A stretch of DNA of 64,000 nt from Populus alba (lineage: Eukaryota > Streptophyta > Magnoliopsida > Malpighiales > Salicaceae): NCBI RefSeq assembly GCF_005239225.2, contig NC_133295.1:1364001-1428000 (forward strand). The letters run 5' to 3'. Positions 44,619 to 55,133 of the stretch are shown here, piece after piece. Numbering within the stretch: the stretch's first letter is position 1; every line of letters starts with the position of its first letter. The notes under the pieces were generated by a model. That model was not told where the DNA came from, searched no databases, and saw only the letters and a list, made by a program, of their open reading frames with translations. Position numbers and translations under genes: made by a program.

Positions 44619-45272
44619 ATGGCAGGTTCCTCAAGTCATCACATAAAAAATATTTGTGTTTTCGGTGGATCCAGTCCTGGGAAAGAAAAAGAGTTTTTAG
44701 AATCAGCAAATCATCTTGGTCGGGTACTAGCTGAGAGAAAGATTCATTTAGTGTATGGGGGAGGTAGCCTTGGGTTAATGGGAGGTGTGTCAATGGCTGT
44801 ATTTTTGGGAGGCAGTCAAGTTTTGGGGGTTGTCCCCAAAGCTTTAGCAACTGGGGACATCATTGGAAAAACAATTGGAGAAGAACTACAGGTCCCAACA
44901 ATGTCTGATCGACTGAATACCATGTTTAACCATGCTGATGCCTTCATTGCCTTACCAGGTGGTCTGGGCACATTGGAAGAGATCTTTCATATTTCATCTT
45001 GGGCCCAACTGCACATTCACCATAAACCTATAGGTTTGTTAAATGTTAATGGTTTTTATGATAATTTGCTGTCTTTCCTTGATCAAGCTGTGGAACAGGA
45101 ATTTCTAACATCTTCGGCACGACAAATCATAATCTCTGCTGCTACTGCTGAACAATTGATCGACCAACTACAATCTTTCATCCCTATCATTGATCCCTGC
45201 ATGAGTCGCCTAGATTGGTCAACTAAGGAAAGCCGTAAAAAGCTTAGATTAGATTTGAGCCTTCATCTGTGA
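44619..45272 (+). CDS. LOG-like: LOG-type cytokinin riboside 5'-monophosphate phosphoribohydrolase
   Basis: The 217-codon intact frame is full length for the family (about 210-220). LOG enzymes release active cytokinin bases from their riboside 5'-monophosphates in the cytosol. The Rossmann nucleotide region is seen as CVFGGSSPGK (13-22) and YGGGSLGLMGG (46-56). The diagnostic PGGLGTLEE is at 113-121 and the catalytic Arg is kept in MSDRLNTM (95-102), although LOGs typically read MHQRKAxM here. The C-terminal half (WAQLHIHHKPIGLLNVNGFY) is canonical. The gene has no introns, whereas plant LOG genes are normally split into several exons, which points to capture of a processed copy. It lies inside a retrotransposon, between the Cys4 ORF and the conserved pre-LTR box. 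The divergent MSDRLN motif may mark a LOG-like subfamily, so activity is not certain. Confidence 0.88.
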   Translation: MAGSSSHHIKNICVFGGSSPGKEKEFLESANHLGRVLAERKIHLVYGGGSLGLMGGVSMAVFLGGSQVLGVVPKALATGDIIGKTIGEELQVPTMSDRLNTMFNHADAFIALPGGLGTLEEIFHISSWAQLHIHHKPIGLLNVNGFYDNLLSFLDQAVEQEFLTSSARQIIISAATAEQLIDQLQSFIPIIDPCMSRLDWSTKESRKKLRLDLSLHL

Positions 45273-45410
45273 AACCTTGTGTCTTTTGGATTTATTAATA
45301 GCATATTATTTTGTTTTGTTACTTCTTATGTTTGTTTAAGTGTATTTCAGGTTTGTCATTGTTCGTTGTTTCAGGTGATGTCTTCTATACTCTATCTTTC
45401 TACCTTCGAA

Positions 45411-45458
45411 CATTGAGGACAATGTCTCGTTTTGGTTGGGGGGAGAGGGTAGCACTTC

Positions 45459-45487
<29 letters not shown>
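45411..45487 (+). promoter_or_regulatory. Conserved Athila 3' box and A29 tract
   Basis: 'cattgaggacaatg' is a self-complementary CATTG/CAATG motif. It is followed by 'ttggttggggggag' and, at 45459-45487, 29 uninterrupted A residues. By family knowledge a 'gaggacaatg...ttggggg' block is typical of the 3' part of Athila/Tat elements. Its position after LOG shows that LOG lies within the element. 45273-45410 holds no gene. Confidence 0.55.
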
Positions 45488-45489
<2 letters not shown>

Positions 45490-45930
45490 AACTTGCTAAC
45501 TGTTTTTGCTATTATTAAAACCATTTGACAAAATTGTTATTAGGATGACAGAGTATGGAATCAATTTTATTGACTCTAGAGACGCATCTTAGTAAGTTTC
45601 ATTACCAAGGTCTATCATAATACTTCTTGAAATATTCAGGTTTACAAACTCTCACATTGTTATCACTTGATTCTGCTCATATACTCATTTAACAAGTATT
45701 ATTAAACCTTCATTTTCACACACACACTTTAACATATGATTGTGGGTTGCACATTGGATTATTACAGTAATTATGTTCTTTTGTTGAAGGTAACAACTAA
45801 GGGTAAAGGATAGTATATAATTTGCAAAAAAAAAAAAAAGAAAAAAAAAAGAAAAAAAAAAAGAAGATAGTATTGATGATAATAAAACGTGGATAAGTTT
45901 GGTTTCGTAGCCTCCATAACCTAAGCAATT
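45488..45930 (+). other. Athila 3' untranslated region, no gene
   Basis: AT-rich, with CA repeats at 45717 and interrupted A-tracts at 45825-45865. No coding sequence or clear domain is present. Confidence 0.5.
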
Positions 45931-46170
45931 AAGCCCGAAGGGGTGTTTTAACACCTAATACCCTAAAGTCAACTGACTTGGGAGCTATTGGCCCAAAGCT
46001 TGTTACATGGGTTAAGGAGAAAAGCTTAAGGGAATCAAACATTGCACTATCTACGTATTAGTATCTGCAACCCGAGTTGTTAAGCTCGTAGGGGTGTCTC
46101 AACACCTAATGCCCTAAGACCAACTGGTCTGGGAGTCATTAGCCTAAAACTCGTTACATGGGTTAAAGAT
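45931..46170 (+). repeat. Tandem RNA-hairpin module with covarying stem
   Basis: Two diverged copies, offset by 151 bp, each carry 'aggggtgt...aacacct' (GGTGT/ACACC stem) and a second short hairpin. That second hairpin reads AGTCAACTGACT at 45967-45978 and GACCAACTGGTC at 46118-46129. Three of the five stem pairs differ between the copies and all three changes are compensated on the other strand. 'gttacatgggttaa' closes both copies. This indicates selection on RNA structure in the element's 3' region. Confidence 0.6.
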
Positions 46171-46491
46171 ACATTGTGTTTTAAGTTGTATGTGTATATA
46201 AATAAAAAGAAAAAAAAAATAATCCCAACCCAAGGAAGTTCACCTTAAACATTTGAACATAATATTGTTTTCTTCCAACAAAAGCCCCATCATCTATGTT
46301 TTCATTGAGCACACAAAAGAAGGTTTATTAATATCTTGTTTAAGAAGTATGAAGCAGGAATATAAATTTAATGAGAGTTTGTTTATCTGGATAGATTAAT
46401 GGAAGTTGAATGATGAATGCCTTGCTTTGTGGAACTTGCAAATTATTTCTCTATTTTAACGCTTTAGATTACTAGGGACTAGTAATAAGCT

Positions 46492-46502
46492 GGTTGGGGG
46501 TG
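46492..46502 (+). promoter_or_regulatory. Polypurine-tract-like site before the 3' LTR
   Basis: The G-rich run ggttgggggtg ends exactly at the TG of the 3' LTR, the position of the plus-strand primer. Confidence 0.5.
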
Positions 46503-48218
46503 TGATTAGTACTTAAAAGTGCATGTTTATCAAGGTTTTATATCATCATTTTGCACTTGAAGTATCAATAACTCCTTAACTAAAGTATGTTTTATAATAA
46601 CAAGTTTGATATTATAAGATACCTTAATTTATGGTAAATGCTCATTTTAAATGCAGGACTATCACATAAATAAAAGGATTGATTGATGAGTTTAAGCATT
46701 GAAAGTTAAAGGACAAAGAGATGGCCAAACTTAGAAAAGAGATTTCGGTGCAGTCCAAACCGGAACAGTGCTCGGTAATTGGATCATATCTGGAGCTCTA
46801 GATCTCGGATTTAGGTCCATTTTATATGGATGGAAAGGTAAAACATAGGCCTACAACTTTCATTTGGACACCAAGATCTAAGAAGGCCGTTTTCAAGTCC
46901 AAAATATAGGAACAACGAAGAAGTCCGAAGCTGTCCTGCAGCCCAGACACTATTTAGTGTTCAGCCCATATCTTGAGTTCTAGAAGTCCAAATGACCTTA
47001 TCTTTTTTTTGTTGGAAAGCTGAGACAATTTCCTAGAACATTCTTAAGGATTCTGGGCAAATTATGATGTTAGCAATGACATCTTGTTCAAACAAGAAGA
47101 TAAGGATTGTTATCAAGTCAAGATATGGCCACCCACTCATCAATTAGTCAACAAATCAATAGTTCCAAATTTTGGCCTATAAAAGGAGGCACTTACCATG
47201 TATTGAGGCATCTTGGTTTCCAGATCAAGATCATGCTCTTGCTTTCTCTCTTTGTATTGCTTATGTCTTGCTTTCATTCATATCAAGTTTATGCACTTCA
47301 TTTCCTTTCCTTTACTTAGTTAACTTCTTTCTCATTTATGTTCTTATCTTGTTCATCTATGTTTCTTTCTTTCATTATGTTTAGCTAAGTTAATTATGTC
47401 AAGGTGAAAAGGGTACACTAATGGTGTAAGAATAAGTATAATATAAACTTAACATGGACCTTAACGTTGGATACTAACATGTTTTATATTTGTTATCTTG
47501 TTCACTTTAATACTTTGCTTGTTAAATGGTTAATCTAGATTTATGTTTTGTAACATTTGGTACAACAAATACTTGGCACTTTCATAGCCCATACTGTATG
47601 GTTTAACCGACACCTGAGCTATGAAAGGAACTTGATTTGTTGTTAACATAAGTTATAATCATGAATGCCTGCCAACATTTACAAGTATTAGCTTTATTCG
47701 AATAAGATAATTAATGTAATCATGTTAACAATTTATAATCTGATTGGAACCTCCTTTATGTGTGGTTTCCAATTGAGTAATAAGAGTTTATATTATACTT
47801 GTTTGAAGTACCATAAGTGGATCCTCTAACCTTGACATTTGTTTTTATCATTGTTTAATCCTTACGTTAATCTTTTATCTCAAAGTTCTCATTAATTTCT
47901 TCATCTTCTGTTATTATTATTATTATCATTGTTATTATTATTATTATTTACATTCTGTTTATATTATATAATATATATCTTTGATCTTTTCATAAAGTCA
48001 GTATATAGGCTGGAAACCTGTGACCCGATCTTTAGATCATTCTCAGGTATAACAACGCCACGTACTGAGTATTATTATTGTTGTTGTTGTTGTTGTTGTC
48101 TTGTTATTAATAATTTATACAATTAACCTCTCTGTGGTTCGACCCCGGTCTTGCCGGGTTATTTATTACTTCGACACTCCTGCACTTGGGAAGAGACATC
48201 AAGCTTTTGGTCGTGTCA
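46503..48218 (+). repeat. 3' LTR of the composite Athila element
   Basis: The LTR is 1716 bp, TGATTAG...GTCGTGTCA, with TATAAAAG at 47178-47185 and polymorphic (TTA)n and (TTG)n tracts near 47910 and 48070. It is nearly identical to the LTR at 60255-61957 and about 9% different from 40547-41675 over the first 190 bp. Confidence 0.85.
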
Positions 48219-51200
48219 GGTTACATCTTGTAACTCCCCGCGGTTCTTTTTCTGTTTTTCTTGTAAAAACATGCTGTGAGATGCATGAATCACGAGCAGT
48301 TTTGAATAGAGCTATTGCATGGGATTTTTTTACATTTTTTATGGGTGAGAGCAACTTTTGCTAGTGCTAGTGTGATTCGAAGAGAGTTGTAGATAGAATA
48401 GTATTGATCAGAAGTTTCATGGGTTCAGATTTAGTTGATGAACTGAGAATTTGTGTTTCTCTGTCACCATCATGGTATAGAATAGTAAATACTACTATGA
48501 TTTCAATCAATAATTTCCCTTACTTTATTGATAGATATTTTGTGTTATACACAGTGGCAGAGAAGTTAATTTAGGAAACATGTAAACGGTAATGCTAAAA
48601 CTATGCTGCTATTACAAAGTATAGCTATAGAATTCAAATTTAGAATCAGCTCTAAATATAGAGTTATTGATTGCTTTGTTTAGCATTGTTAACTTTAATA
48701 TGTATCGATTTATCTTGATTGCTTTGATCTGTATTATTGGTTTTTTTATCTGTATTATTAACTATCAATCTGTTTTATCTTGATTGCTTTGTTTGGCTAT
48801 CAATCTATTTTTTGTTGTATTAATTTTGGGCTGCTGGCAATATGTTCATGACTTCATTCTGTTTTATTCTAGCAATAAATTCATTATGTTCAATGTTCAT
48901 GTATGATCTGTTAAATGTTTAGTCCTGCTAAGTGCTAATAATTATATAATAGAGAGATTGAGTAAGCTAATGGAACCGAGGCCTTGATTGAGTAAAATGT
49001 GTTGGATCAACATGTGTAAATGCCACGGACTTTCAGGGTTTTGCTTGCTCTTTCCTTCATTTTTAGAATAGAAATTAGTCCATTTTAGACTTTTTGCAAT
49101 TGAAATTGGTCCATTACAGACTTTCAGGTCCATTGCATGTGTAATTTACAGTATGCAGGTTTTTTAGAATAAAGAGGTGATAGATGCCTTTTTGCAATTA
49201 TATGAACCTAACATGATGCTCAACTTCTGCTTGATTCTCAATTGTAGTCAGATGTTGATTCATGTTGTTTTTTTTTTAATTTCAGATGGATAATGGGGAA
49301 AATCCTACATCGAATGAGTCAAATCCTTCAAGTTCAGAACCAAATTCTTTGCCTATTCCAGTTCCAGTTACTACCTCCAGCACAAACAACAACACTGAAG
49401 AAGGTAATCCACCTTCTAGATGTAATAAAAGAAAAACATCCCAAATTTGGGATCACTTTAAAAAACTAGATGGTAATGCTAAAACTCCTAGGGCTGCATG
49501 TAAGTATTGTGGAAAAGACTATGCATGTCATACTATACTTAATGGGACTAGTAACATGTGGAGTCATCTAGGTGTATGCAAAAAATTTCCTTTTGTCATT
49601 GATCGAAAACAAAAAATTTTAGAACCTAAGCCTAAAATAGAGGGGGTGATAATAGAGAGGAAAATTTGGTGACTATTAAGGCAGTGGGTTATAATTATGA
49701 AGAGTGTAGGAAAGACCTTGGAAAAATAGTTATTCTTGATGAGCTACCTTTTAACTTTATAGAAAACCAAGGATTTAAATCATTTTGTAAAGTAATGCAG
49801 CCTAGATTTGATGTTCCTTCTTGTTTGACGATTTGGAGAGATTGTTTGAAAATTTATTTAGTTGAGAAGGAGAAATTAAAGAAAGCTCTTAAGGATCAAC
49901 GTTTATGTTTAACAACTAATACTTGGACATCAATTCAAAATAGTAATTATATGTGTTTGACTGTCGATTGGATTGATGAAGGTTGGAACTTGAATAAAAG
50001 AATTCTAAATTTTTATCAAGTTTCTAATCATAAAGCTGAAACCATTGGCCAAGCGATTGAGAGTTGTTTATTGAAATGGGGAATTGATAAGATTTTAACA
50101 GTTACTATAGACAATGCAAGTTCAAATAATTTGACAATAAAATATCTAAAAATAGTAACAATTGGGTGGGCAACTAATATATTGTCAAATGACTTCATGC
50201 ATGTTAGATGTTTTGCACATATTGTTAATCTTATTGTATGTGCGGGGTTGAAAGATATTGATGATTCGGTGGTTAAAATTAGGAATGTAGTAAGGTTTGT
50301 TAGATCTTCTCCTTCTAGACAACTTGTTTTTAATCAATGTGCGGAAAGGTTGAAAATTGGGAGTAAAAAATCTGTTTTCTTGGATGTTGCAACTAGATGG
50401 AACTCTATATATATGATGCTAGATGCAGTTGTTAAATTTTATGTGGTTTTTATGAGGTTAGAAGAAACCGATCCTAGGTATTTGAGTTACTTTGAGGTTG
50501 ATTCACAAGGGAAACAAAAAAACTTAGGTCCTCCTGCTTTAGAAGATTGGGAAAAGGCTAGATCTTTTGTCAAGTTCTTGAAATTATTTTACACAGTTAC
50601 ATTGAAATTTTCTGGCTCGTTGTAGGTGACATCTAATTCTTTCTTCCATGAATTGATTTCTATGCACACAAGCATATCTCAACTTTGTAGAAGTGAAGAT
50701 GTTTATGTAAGTAAAATGGCGAAGAATATGATGGCAAAGTATAAAAAATATTGGGGGGATCAAGATGCACAAAAATTTTTGTTGTATGTGGCTGTTGTGT
50801 TAGATCCATGTTTCAAATTGAAGTATGTGAGATTTTGTTTTGGAAGATTGTATGATGTTGAAGAGGCTGGAAATTTCACAATTAAGGTTAAAGATACTTT
50901 GCTAAGGTTGTTTGAGCATTACATGAATGTTGATGAGAATGTTGAGGTTGTTCATAGTGTTGGCACAAGTATAAATGAAAATGTTAATGTTGATTTAATA
51001 TAATTGTTTTGGGTAATTAATTTACTTTACCTTGTTCATTTCCCTTAAAATTTTGCATACTTAATTCTTTCAATAGTTGAACTCTAATATGTTGCTAATT
51101 TGCTAGTGTTTTTTTATAGTATTATCCTTGCTGGAATTTTTGGATGTTGGTGTTGTTGGGTTTTTTTCTTCAAAGTTCAAATTATGCCGGATATTTATGA

Positions 51201-51814
51201 TAATTTATTGTTGGTTGCTAATGTATTCGCTTGTTAATGTTAACTTTTCTGGTGCGAACAGACTTTTAATTTGAGGTTTTAAAATTTGATCATGCATCTT
51301 GCATATTGCATTAATTTAGCACTTTGGAAAGTATATTAAAAGTCAGCTAATTTGCATATATGTGGGATTTTAATTAATGTTTAAATTCTTGTCCAGATTT
51401 TAATTCATATTGAAAGTTAGTCAATTCATATTAAAATTTAGCCATGTGAATTAGCTTAACATTATAAATGTTTAAAACCGAACATCAGTTTGCTTTAAAT
51501 TTAAAATCTTAATTTAATGTAAAGAAAAATCCTTTTCTTTGAAGTGAATTCCTGCCTTTTGGGATATTTTGTAATGAATGAAAGACTAAATCTTCCCAAA
51601 CCGTAAGCCAATTTAAAAAAAAAAAAAAAAAACAAAAAAAACACAAGGGATTAGGTTTCCCGGTTTTTCCCTTAAAAAACCGGATATAACCGAACCGGAC
51701 CAGTCCGCTTTGAACCGGTTTTCGGTCCGGTTCGGTTAAATTTTTACAACAATACTATAATTCGATTCGGTTGGTTTTTTGGGTCTAAACCGAACCGAAC
51801 CGTGAACACCCCTA
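48219..51814 (+). mobile_element. Decayed hAT transposon
   Basis: The right terminus CCGTGAACACCCCTA (ending 51814) is a hAT-type terminal inverted repeat with subterminal 'cggttcggtt' repeats. The next eight bases GTTCATGG are a candidate target duplication, because the unoccupied homologue downstream of RLP1 reads 'gagagttcatggcac'. The left terminus is absent, probably removed by the Athila insertion that ends at 48218. 48219-49285 holds leader sequence with a TTTCAG acceptor directly before the transposase ATG. Confidence 0.7.
49286..51003 (+). pseudogene. hAT transposase pseudogene (BED finger)
   Basis: The first frame (49286-49672) carries a BED zinc finger, IWDHFKKL...C72-X2-C75...H94-X3-C98. 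A frameshift near 49665 leads into 49666-50625 with the hAT core (CFAHIVNLIV, VATRWNSIYMML). That frame ends at an in-frame TAG (50623-50625), after which 50626-51003 continues (LDPCFKLKYVRFCFG). The hAT C-terminal dimerisation domain is missing. It resembles plant domesticated and mobile hAT families of the RICESLEEPER/DAYSLEEPER type, but the three lesions make this copy dead. Confidence 0.85.
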
Positions 51815-52348
51815 GTTCATGGCACACCAACAAAGACTAGGGTTGCTGAAATGAGTACAGTAGGTCATGTTGACATTCACCTGGGTGGCCAAGGCAGTCA
51901 GATGACAATCAGGTTCAAGCCACAACTAATGAGCTCTCTAAACTCGTAGTATCTCAAATCTTGAATCTTGAGTCGTGTTTTTTCTTAATATCAGGCCAAG
52001 AGAAATTGTATTTTAAATTATTTTAATGTTGAGAAATTGTATTTTAAATTATTTTAATGTTTTTCCTATTCTGTAATGTTATAAGTAGAATATGTTGTTT
52101 TTAGGCGACTCAGAATTGCAGAATCTATCAGTCAAGTGTTGTTCTTTTAAATTTATGGGGATTGTTTTATTTCTCTACTATTTTAATTCCTATTACATAC
52201 ATGGATTATTTTTCATAGAAGTAACACCCAATTAACCTTGAAAGTTAAAAAAGAAAAGAAAAGAAAAAAAAACGAAGGGAATCTAATACCATGAATCTGC
52301 CACCCTGGTGTTGTTTCAATGTCAAATCCACTCGAAATCTTGTTTGTA
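51815..52348. other. RLP3 downstream flank, inverted copy of the RLP1 flank
   Basis: The sequence from 'gttcatggcacacc' on matches the reverse complement of 15000-15290, then continues into RLP3 3'UTR. A 40-bp slip duplicates 'gagaaattgtattttaaattattttaatgtt' at about 52000-52060. No gene is present. Confidence 0.6.
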
Positions 52349-52456
52349 CTGCAAAATTGAAAAGGAAAGACTGATCAAATGAAATAGTAGAGAAAAGATA
52401 GCCTAATATAAACTGTGAACATAAAATTTAAAAACTCAAATGATTGCAAAGCTTAC
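52349..52456 (-). other. 3'UTR intron of RLP3
   Basis: On the minus strand GTAAGC begins at 52456 and TTTTGCAG ends at 52349. It is 108 bp, matching the introns of RLP1 and RLP2. It starts 22 nt past the stop codon, too close to trigger nonsense-mediated decay in the intact gene. Confidence 0.7.
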
Positions 52457-52478
52457 TTGAAAATATCAATTGAATTAT

Positions 52479-55064
52479 TTAGTTTCCTCTAGCACCATAT
52501 CTACCAACATTCTTCTTTGTTTTTTTGCTCTTGAGATTCCATTTATCTTCAACCATCCTAAGAAACCATGAAGGTTTTTTTGTTCTAAACACAACGTATC
52601 CCGTTGCAGCTCCAAACACAAACCCGCATCCATACCCAATTGTCACAACTTTCCATCCAAATCCATCTCCAACCAATGTTGAATCATCTCCTTCATCAAA
52701 GCTTGATGGAGGCAATGATGGTGCCTCGTCACCGTAGCATTCTTTCAGTACTTGAAATCCACATAAACCCAAGTTTCCTTCAAATGAGCTTGCATTAAAG
52801 GTGTTGAATTGCTTTCCACTTGGTATGGGTCCCTCGAGTTGGTTATGTGAAACGTTTAAGATTGCAAGAAATGTAAGAGCCCCCAGCTGCATTGGAATCC
52901 TTCCGGTAAGCAAATTTGAAGATAGATCTAATGATTCCAAATTGGTCAAAATTCCTAATGATGATTGGATATAACCTGTAAGGGAATTATAAGAGAGATT
53001 GAGTTGTTGGAGTGCTTTAAGCTTTCCGATCACCTTTGGAATCTCTTCGGTGAAATTGTTATTTGACAAATCGAGTACTCTGATGGTACTTTGTATCTTC
53101 GGAAACTCAATTTCCACACCTTTCCATGTCATTTCTATGGAATAGACATAACGAGAGTAATTTGTTGCATTCATGTAAATCATGTTTTGATCTGAGGCCA
53201 TCATTGCTTCAAGACCATTTAAAAACCCTGTTGGCAATGGCCCACTAAAATCATTGTCAGAGATGTCAAAAATCTGTAATTTAGAAAAGGAATTATATGT
53301 AGTCCGACCCTTTACAAAACCTTGGAGTTTATTGGATTTTAGAATTAGAATTTGCAGATGTGGAAGCGTTTCTAGAAAATAGGGAAATGTATCCTCAATC
53401 TTATTGTTGCCAAGATCAAGAACTTCCAACATTGTGCAGTTGATGATAGACGATGATATTTTCCCTTCTAATTCATTTCCATTGAGGTTGAGATATTCCA
53501 AGCTATTTTCCTTTGAAAATGTTGAAGGGATAGTGCCTTGAAGATTGTTCATGCCTAGATGCAATACTGAGAGGATGTTGCTGAAGTTCCCCAAACATGG
53601 TGGCGTAGAACCACTCAAGCTGTTGTTGGACAAGTCCAAGACTTGAAGGAATCTCAGCTTGCAAATAGAAGAAGAAATCTCACCTGTCAATTTACTATTG
53701 GATGCAAGAATGAGGGCTTCCAAGTTCTCTTGTTTGAAAATCGAACTTGGGATTGTACCATGCAAGTGGTTATTGCTCAAATCAAGGTAAGTCAATGAAT
53801 TGTGTTGGAATTCACTTATATTACCTATGAGATTATTGTTATGAAGGTCAAGATAATATAAAGAAGGAAGATCATATAAAAAGGATGGTATTGTTACATT
53901 GAACAAGTTATCAGATAAACCTAGACTCTCTAGTTTTGAAAGGGTATTTATTTGAGAATGGACAGAGCCTACTAGCTGATTATCAGATAAATCTAAATCT
54001 AAAAGATTGATTAGACCACCCCAAGAATCTGGAACTTGACCCACAAATTTATTGGAATAGAGATACAAGGAACGAAGCTGTATAAGGTTTCCAAATGATG
54101 ATGGGATCTCACCGTTAAAATTGTTACCTGAGAGGTCTAAATAAGTAAGCTGTGTGAGATTACCAAGCAGGGCTAGATCTGACCTTATAATGTTACTTTC
54201 ACTAAGAGACATATATTCTAATGACTTTAGATTACTGATTAAGTCGTTTTCTAAATAAACTGAAATTCTTGTATTAGAAAGATCCAACCGCGAGAGGACA
54301 TTACTCAAATTAGACGAAGGAAAAGAGCCAGTGAGGCCGTCATTGAATATCAGATCAAGTGATTCAAGGTTTGGGAGGAGAAAGATGTTACCTGGGAATT
54401 TCCCTTGCAATCCACAATCCCTGAGGGAAAGAGATGACAAAGAAGAGGACAAATTCATCAAGGAATTAGGTTCAACCAAAGAAATATTTACACTGCCCAA
54501 ATCAAGTTGTCTAAGCTTGGTTAGGTTTCGAACAAGCTTGTCAAAAGAAATTTGTTTTAGACTTGGATAGGAGTTTTTGGAGAGATCAAGTGAAACCAAT
54601 TTGGAGAGATAAGAGATTTCTGACGGAACTTGTCCTGTAAAGTCTGAGTCATTTAGGTTAAGAAGTGTCAGATTGGAGAACTGGCCAAATCGAGAAGAAA
54701 TATGGGAGCTATTGAAATCATTGTCAGAGAGGTCAAGCTTTTGAAGATGATGGAGAGAGAAGAGGGTGCTATTGGAATGGAGGGTGCCATAAAGCATGCT
54801 GCAAGAGAGGTCCAGTCCGGTGACATGCCCGGTTTCCAGGTCACAAGAGACCCCATCCCACAAGCAGCAGTCTGTACCCTCTTTCCATGACTCTGTCTTG
54901 GGATGGTGGCAAAGCTCTGAAGCAGAACTACTAATGGAAAAGGATTCTTTGAATTGGAGCAAAGAAAGACTTTGGTCAGGAGCACAGAAATGAGATGATG
55001 AAATTGTTGAATGGAAATGGAAGAGAAACAGAATGAAAGAGAGCGACGGTGGTGAAAACCCCAT
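52479..55064 (-). CDS. RLP3: intact Cf-type receptor-like protein
   Basis: An 861-residue plasma-membrane LRR receptor without a kinase domain; family members detect extracellular ligands, often in immunity, and signal through SOBIR1-type kinases. The start MGFSPPS was chosen because the preceding in-frame ATG (55145) lies upstream of the TATA box. In order: signal peptide (1-24); N-cap with W60-KEGTDCCLWDGVSC; about 27 LRRs with many NxS/T sites; island around DQNMIYMNATN and YSIEMTWKGVEIEF; four closing LRRs; an acidic stretch (FDEGDDSTL); transmembrane segment 805-826 containing GFVFGAATG (overlapping GxxxG); a 35-residue basic tail ending GARGN. It is the only uninterrupted RLP here, inverted relative to RLP1 and RLP2. 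Its TATA box and 404-bp upstream repeats may set its expression. The ligand is unknown. Confidence 0.93.
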   Translation of the reverse strand: MGFSPPSLSFILFLFHFHSTISSSHFCAPDQSLSLLQFKESFSISSSASELCHHPKTESWKEGTDCCLWDGVSCDLETGHVTGLDLSCSMLYGTLHSNSTLFSLHHLQKLDLSDNDFNSSHISSRFGQFSNLTLLNLNDSDFTGQVPSEISYLSKLVSLDLSKNSYPSLKQISFDKLVRNLTKLRQLDLGSVNISLVEPNSLMNLSSSLSSLSLRDCGLQGKFPGNIFLLPNLESLDLIFNDGLTGSFPSSNLSNVLSRLDLSNTRISVYLENDLISNLKSLEYMSLSESNIIRSDLALLGNLTQLTYLDLSGNNFNGEIPSSFGNLIQLRSLYLYSNKFVGQVPDSWGGLINLLDLDLSDNQLVGSVHSQINTLSKLESLGLSDNLFNVTIPSFLYDLPSLYYLDLHNNNLIGNISEFQHNSLTYLDLSNNHLHGTIPSSIFKQENLEALILASNSKLTGEISSSICKLRFLQVLDLSNNSLSGSTPPCLGNFSNILSVLHLGMNNLQGTIPSTFSKENSLEYLNLNGNELEGKISSSIINCTMLEVLDLGNNKIEDTFPYFLETLPHLQILILKSNKLQGFVKGRTTYNSFSKLQIFDISDNDFSGPLPTGFLNGLEAMMASDQNMIYMNATNYSRYVYSIEMTWKGVEIEFPKIQSTIRVLDLSNNNFTEEIPKVIGKLKALQQLNLSYNSLTGYIQSSLGILTNLESLDLSSNLLTGRIPMQLGALTFLAILNVSHNQLEGPIPSGKQFNTFNASSFEGNLGLCGFQVLKECYGDEAPSLPPSSFDEGDDSTLVGDGFGWKVVTIGYGCGFVFGAATGYVVFRTKKPSWFLRMVEDKWNLKSKKTKKNVGRYGARGN

Positions 55065-55133
55065 GTTTGGCCTTACAGGATTTAGTAGTATATTTGGGAG
55101 AGATGAGGGATGAAGAAAGGCATTGTTAGCAGT

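Larger units (their letters stand above)
40547..48218 (+). mobile_element. Composite Athila-type retrotransposon with two cargo ORFs
   Basis: The layout is: 5' LTR part (40547-41675); gag tail and deleted pol (41679-43612); a Cys4 ORF (43824-44372); a LOG gene (44619-45272); the conserved 'cattgaggacaatg...ttggggggag' box (45411-45445) followed by A29; paired hairpins (45935-46170); a G-rich polypurine tract; and the 3' LTR (46503-48218). The 3' LTR is almost identical to the LTR at 60255. The 5' LTR differs at about 9% of sites, so the two ends do not come from one insertion and flanking 5-mers do not match (ctaag and ggtta). The two cargo ORFs occupy the place where Athila elements carry an env-like ORF. 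Confidence 0.75.

Noticed and set aside
45685..45954. 89-codon ORF with poly-Phe
   Set aside because: It is a translation of interrupted A-tracts in the Athila 3' region.
47910..48110. CRISPR-like or structured array
   Set aside because: Simple (TTA)n/(TTG)n microsatellites in LTR U5; the genome is eukaryotic and no CRISPR array is present.
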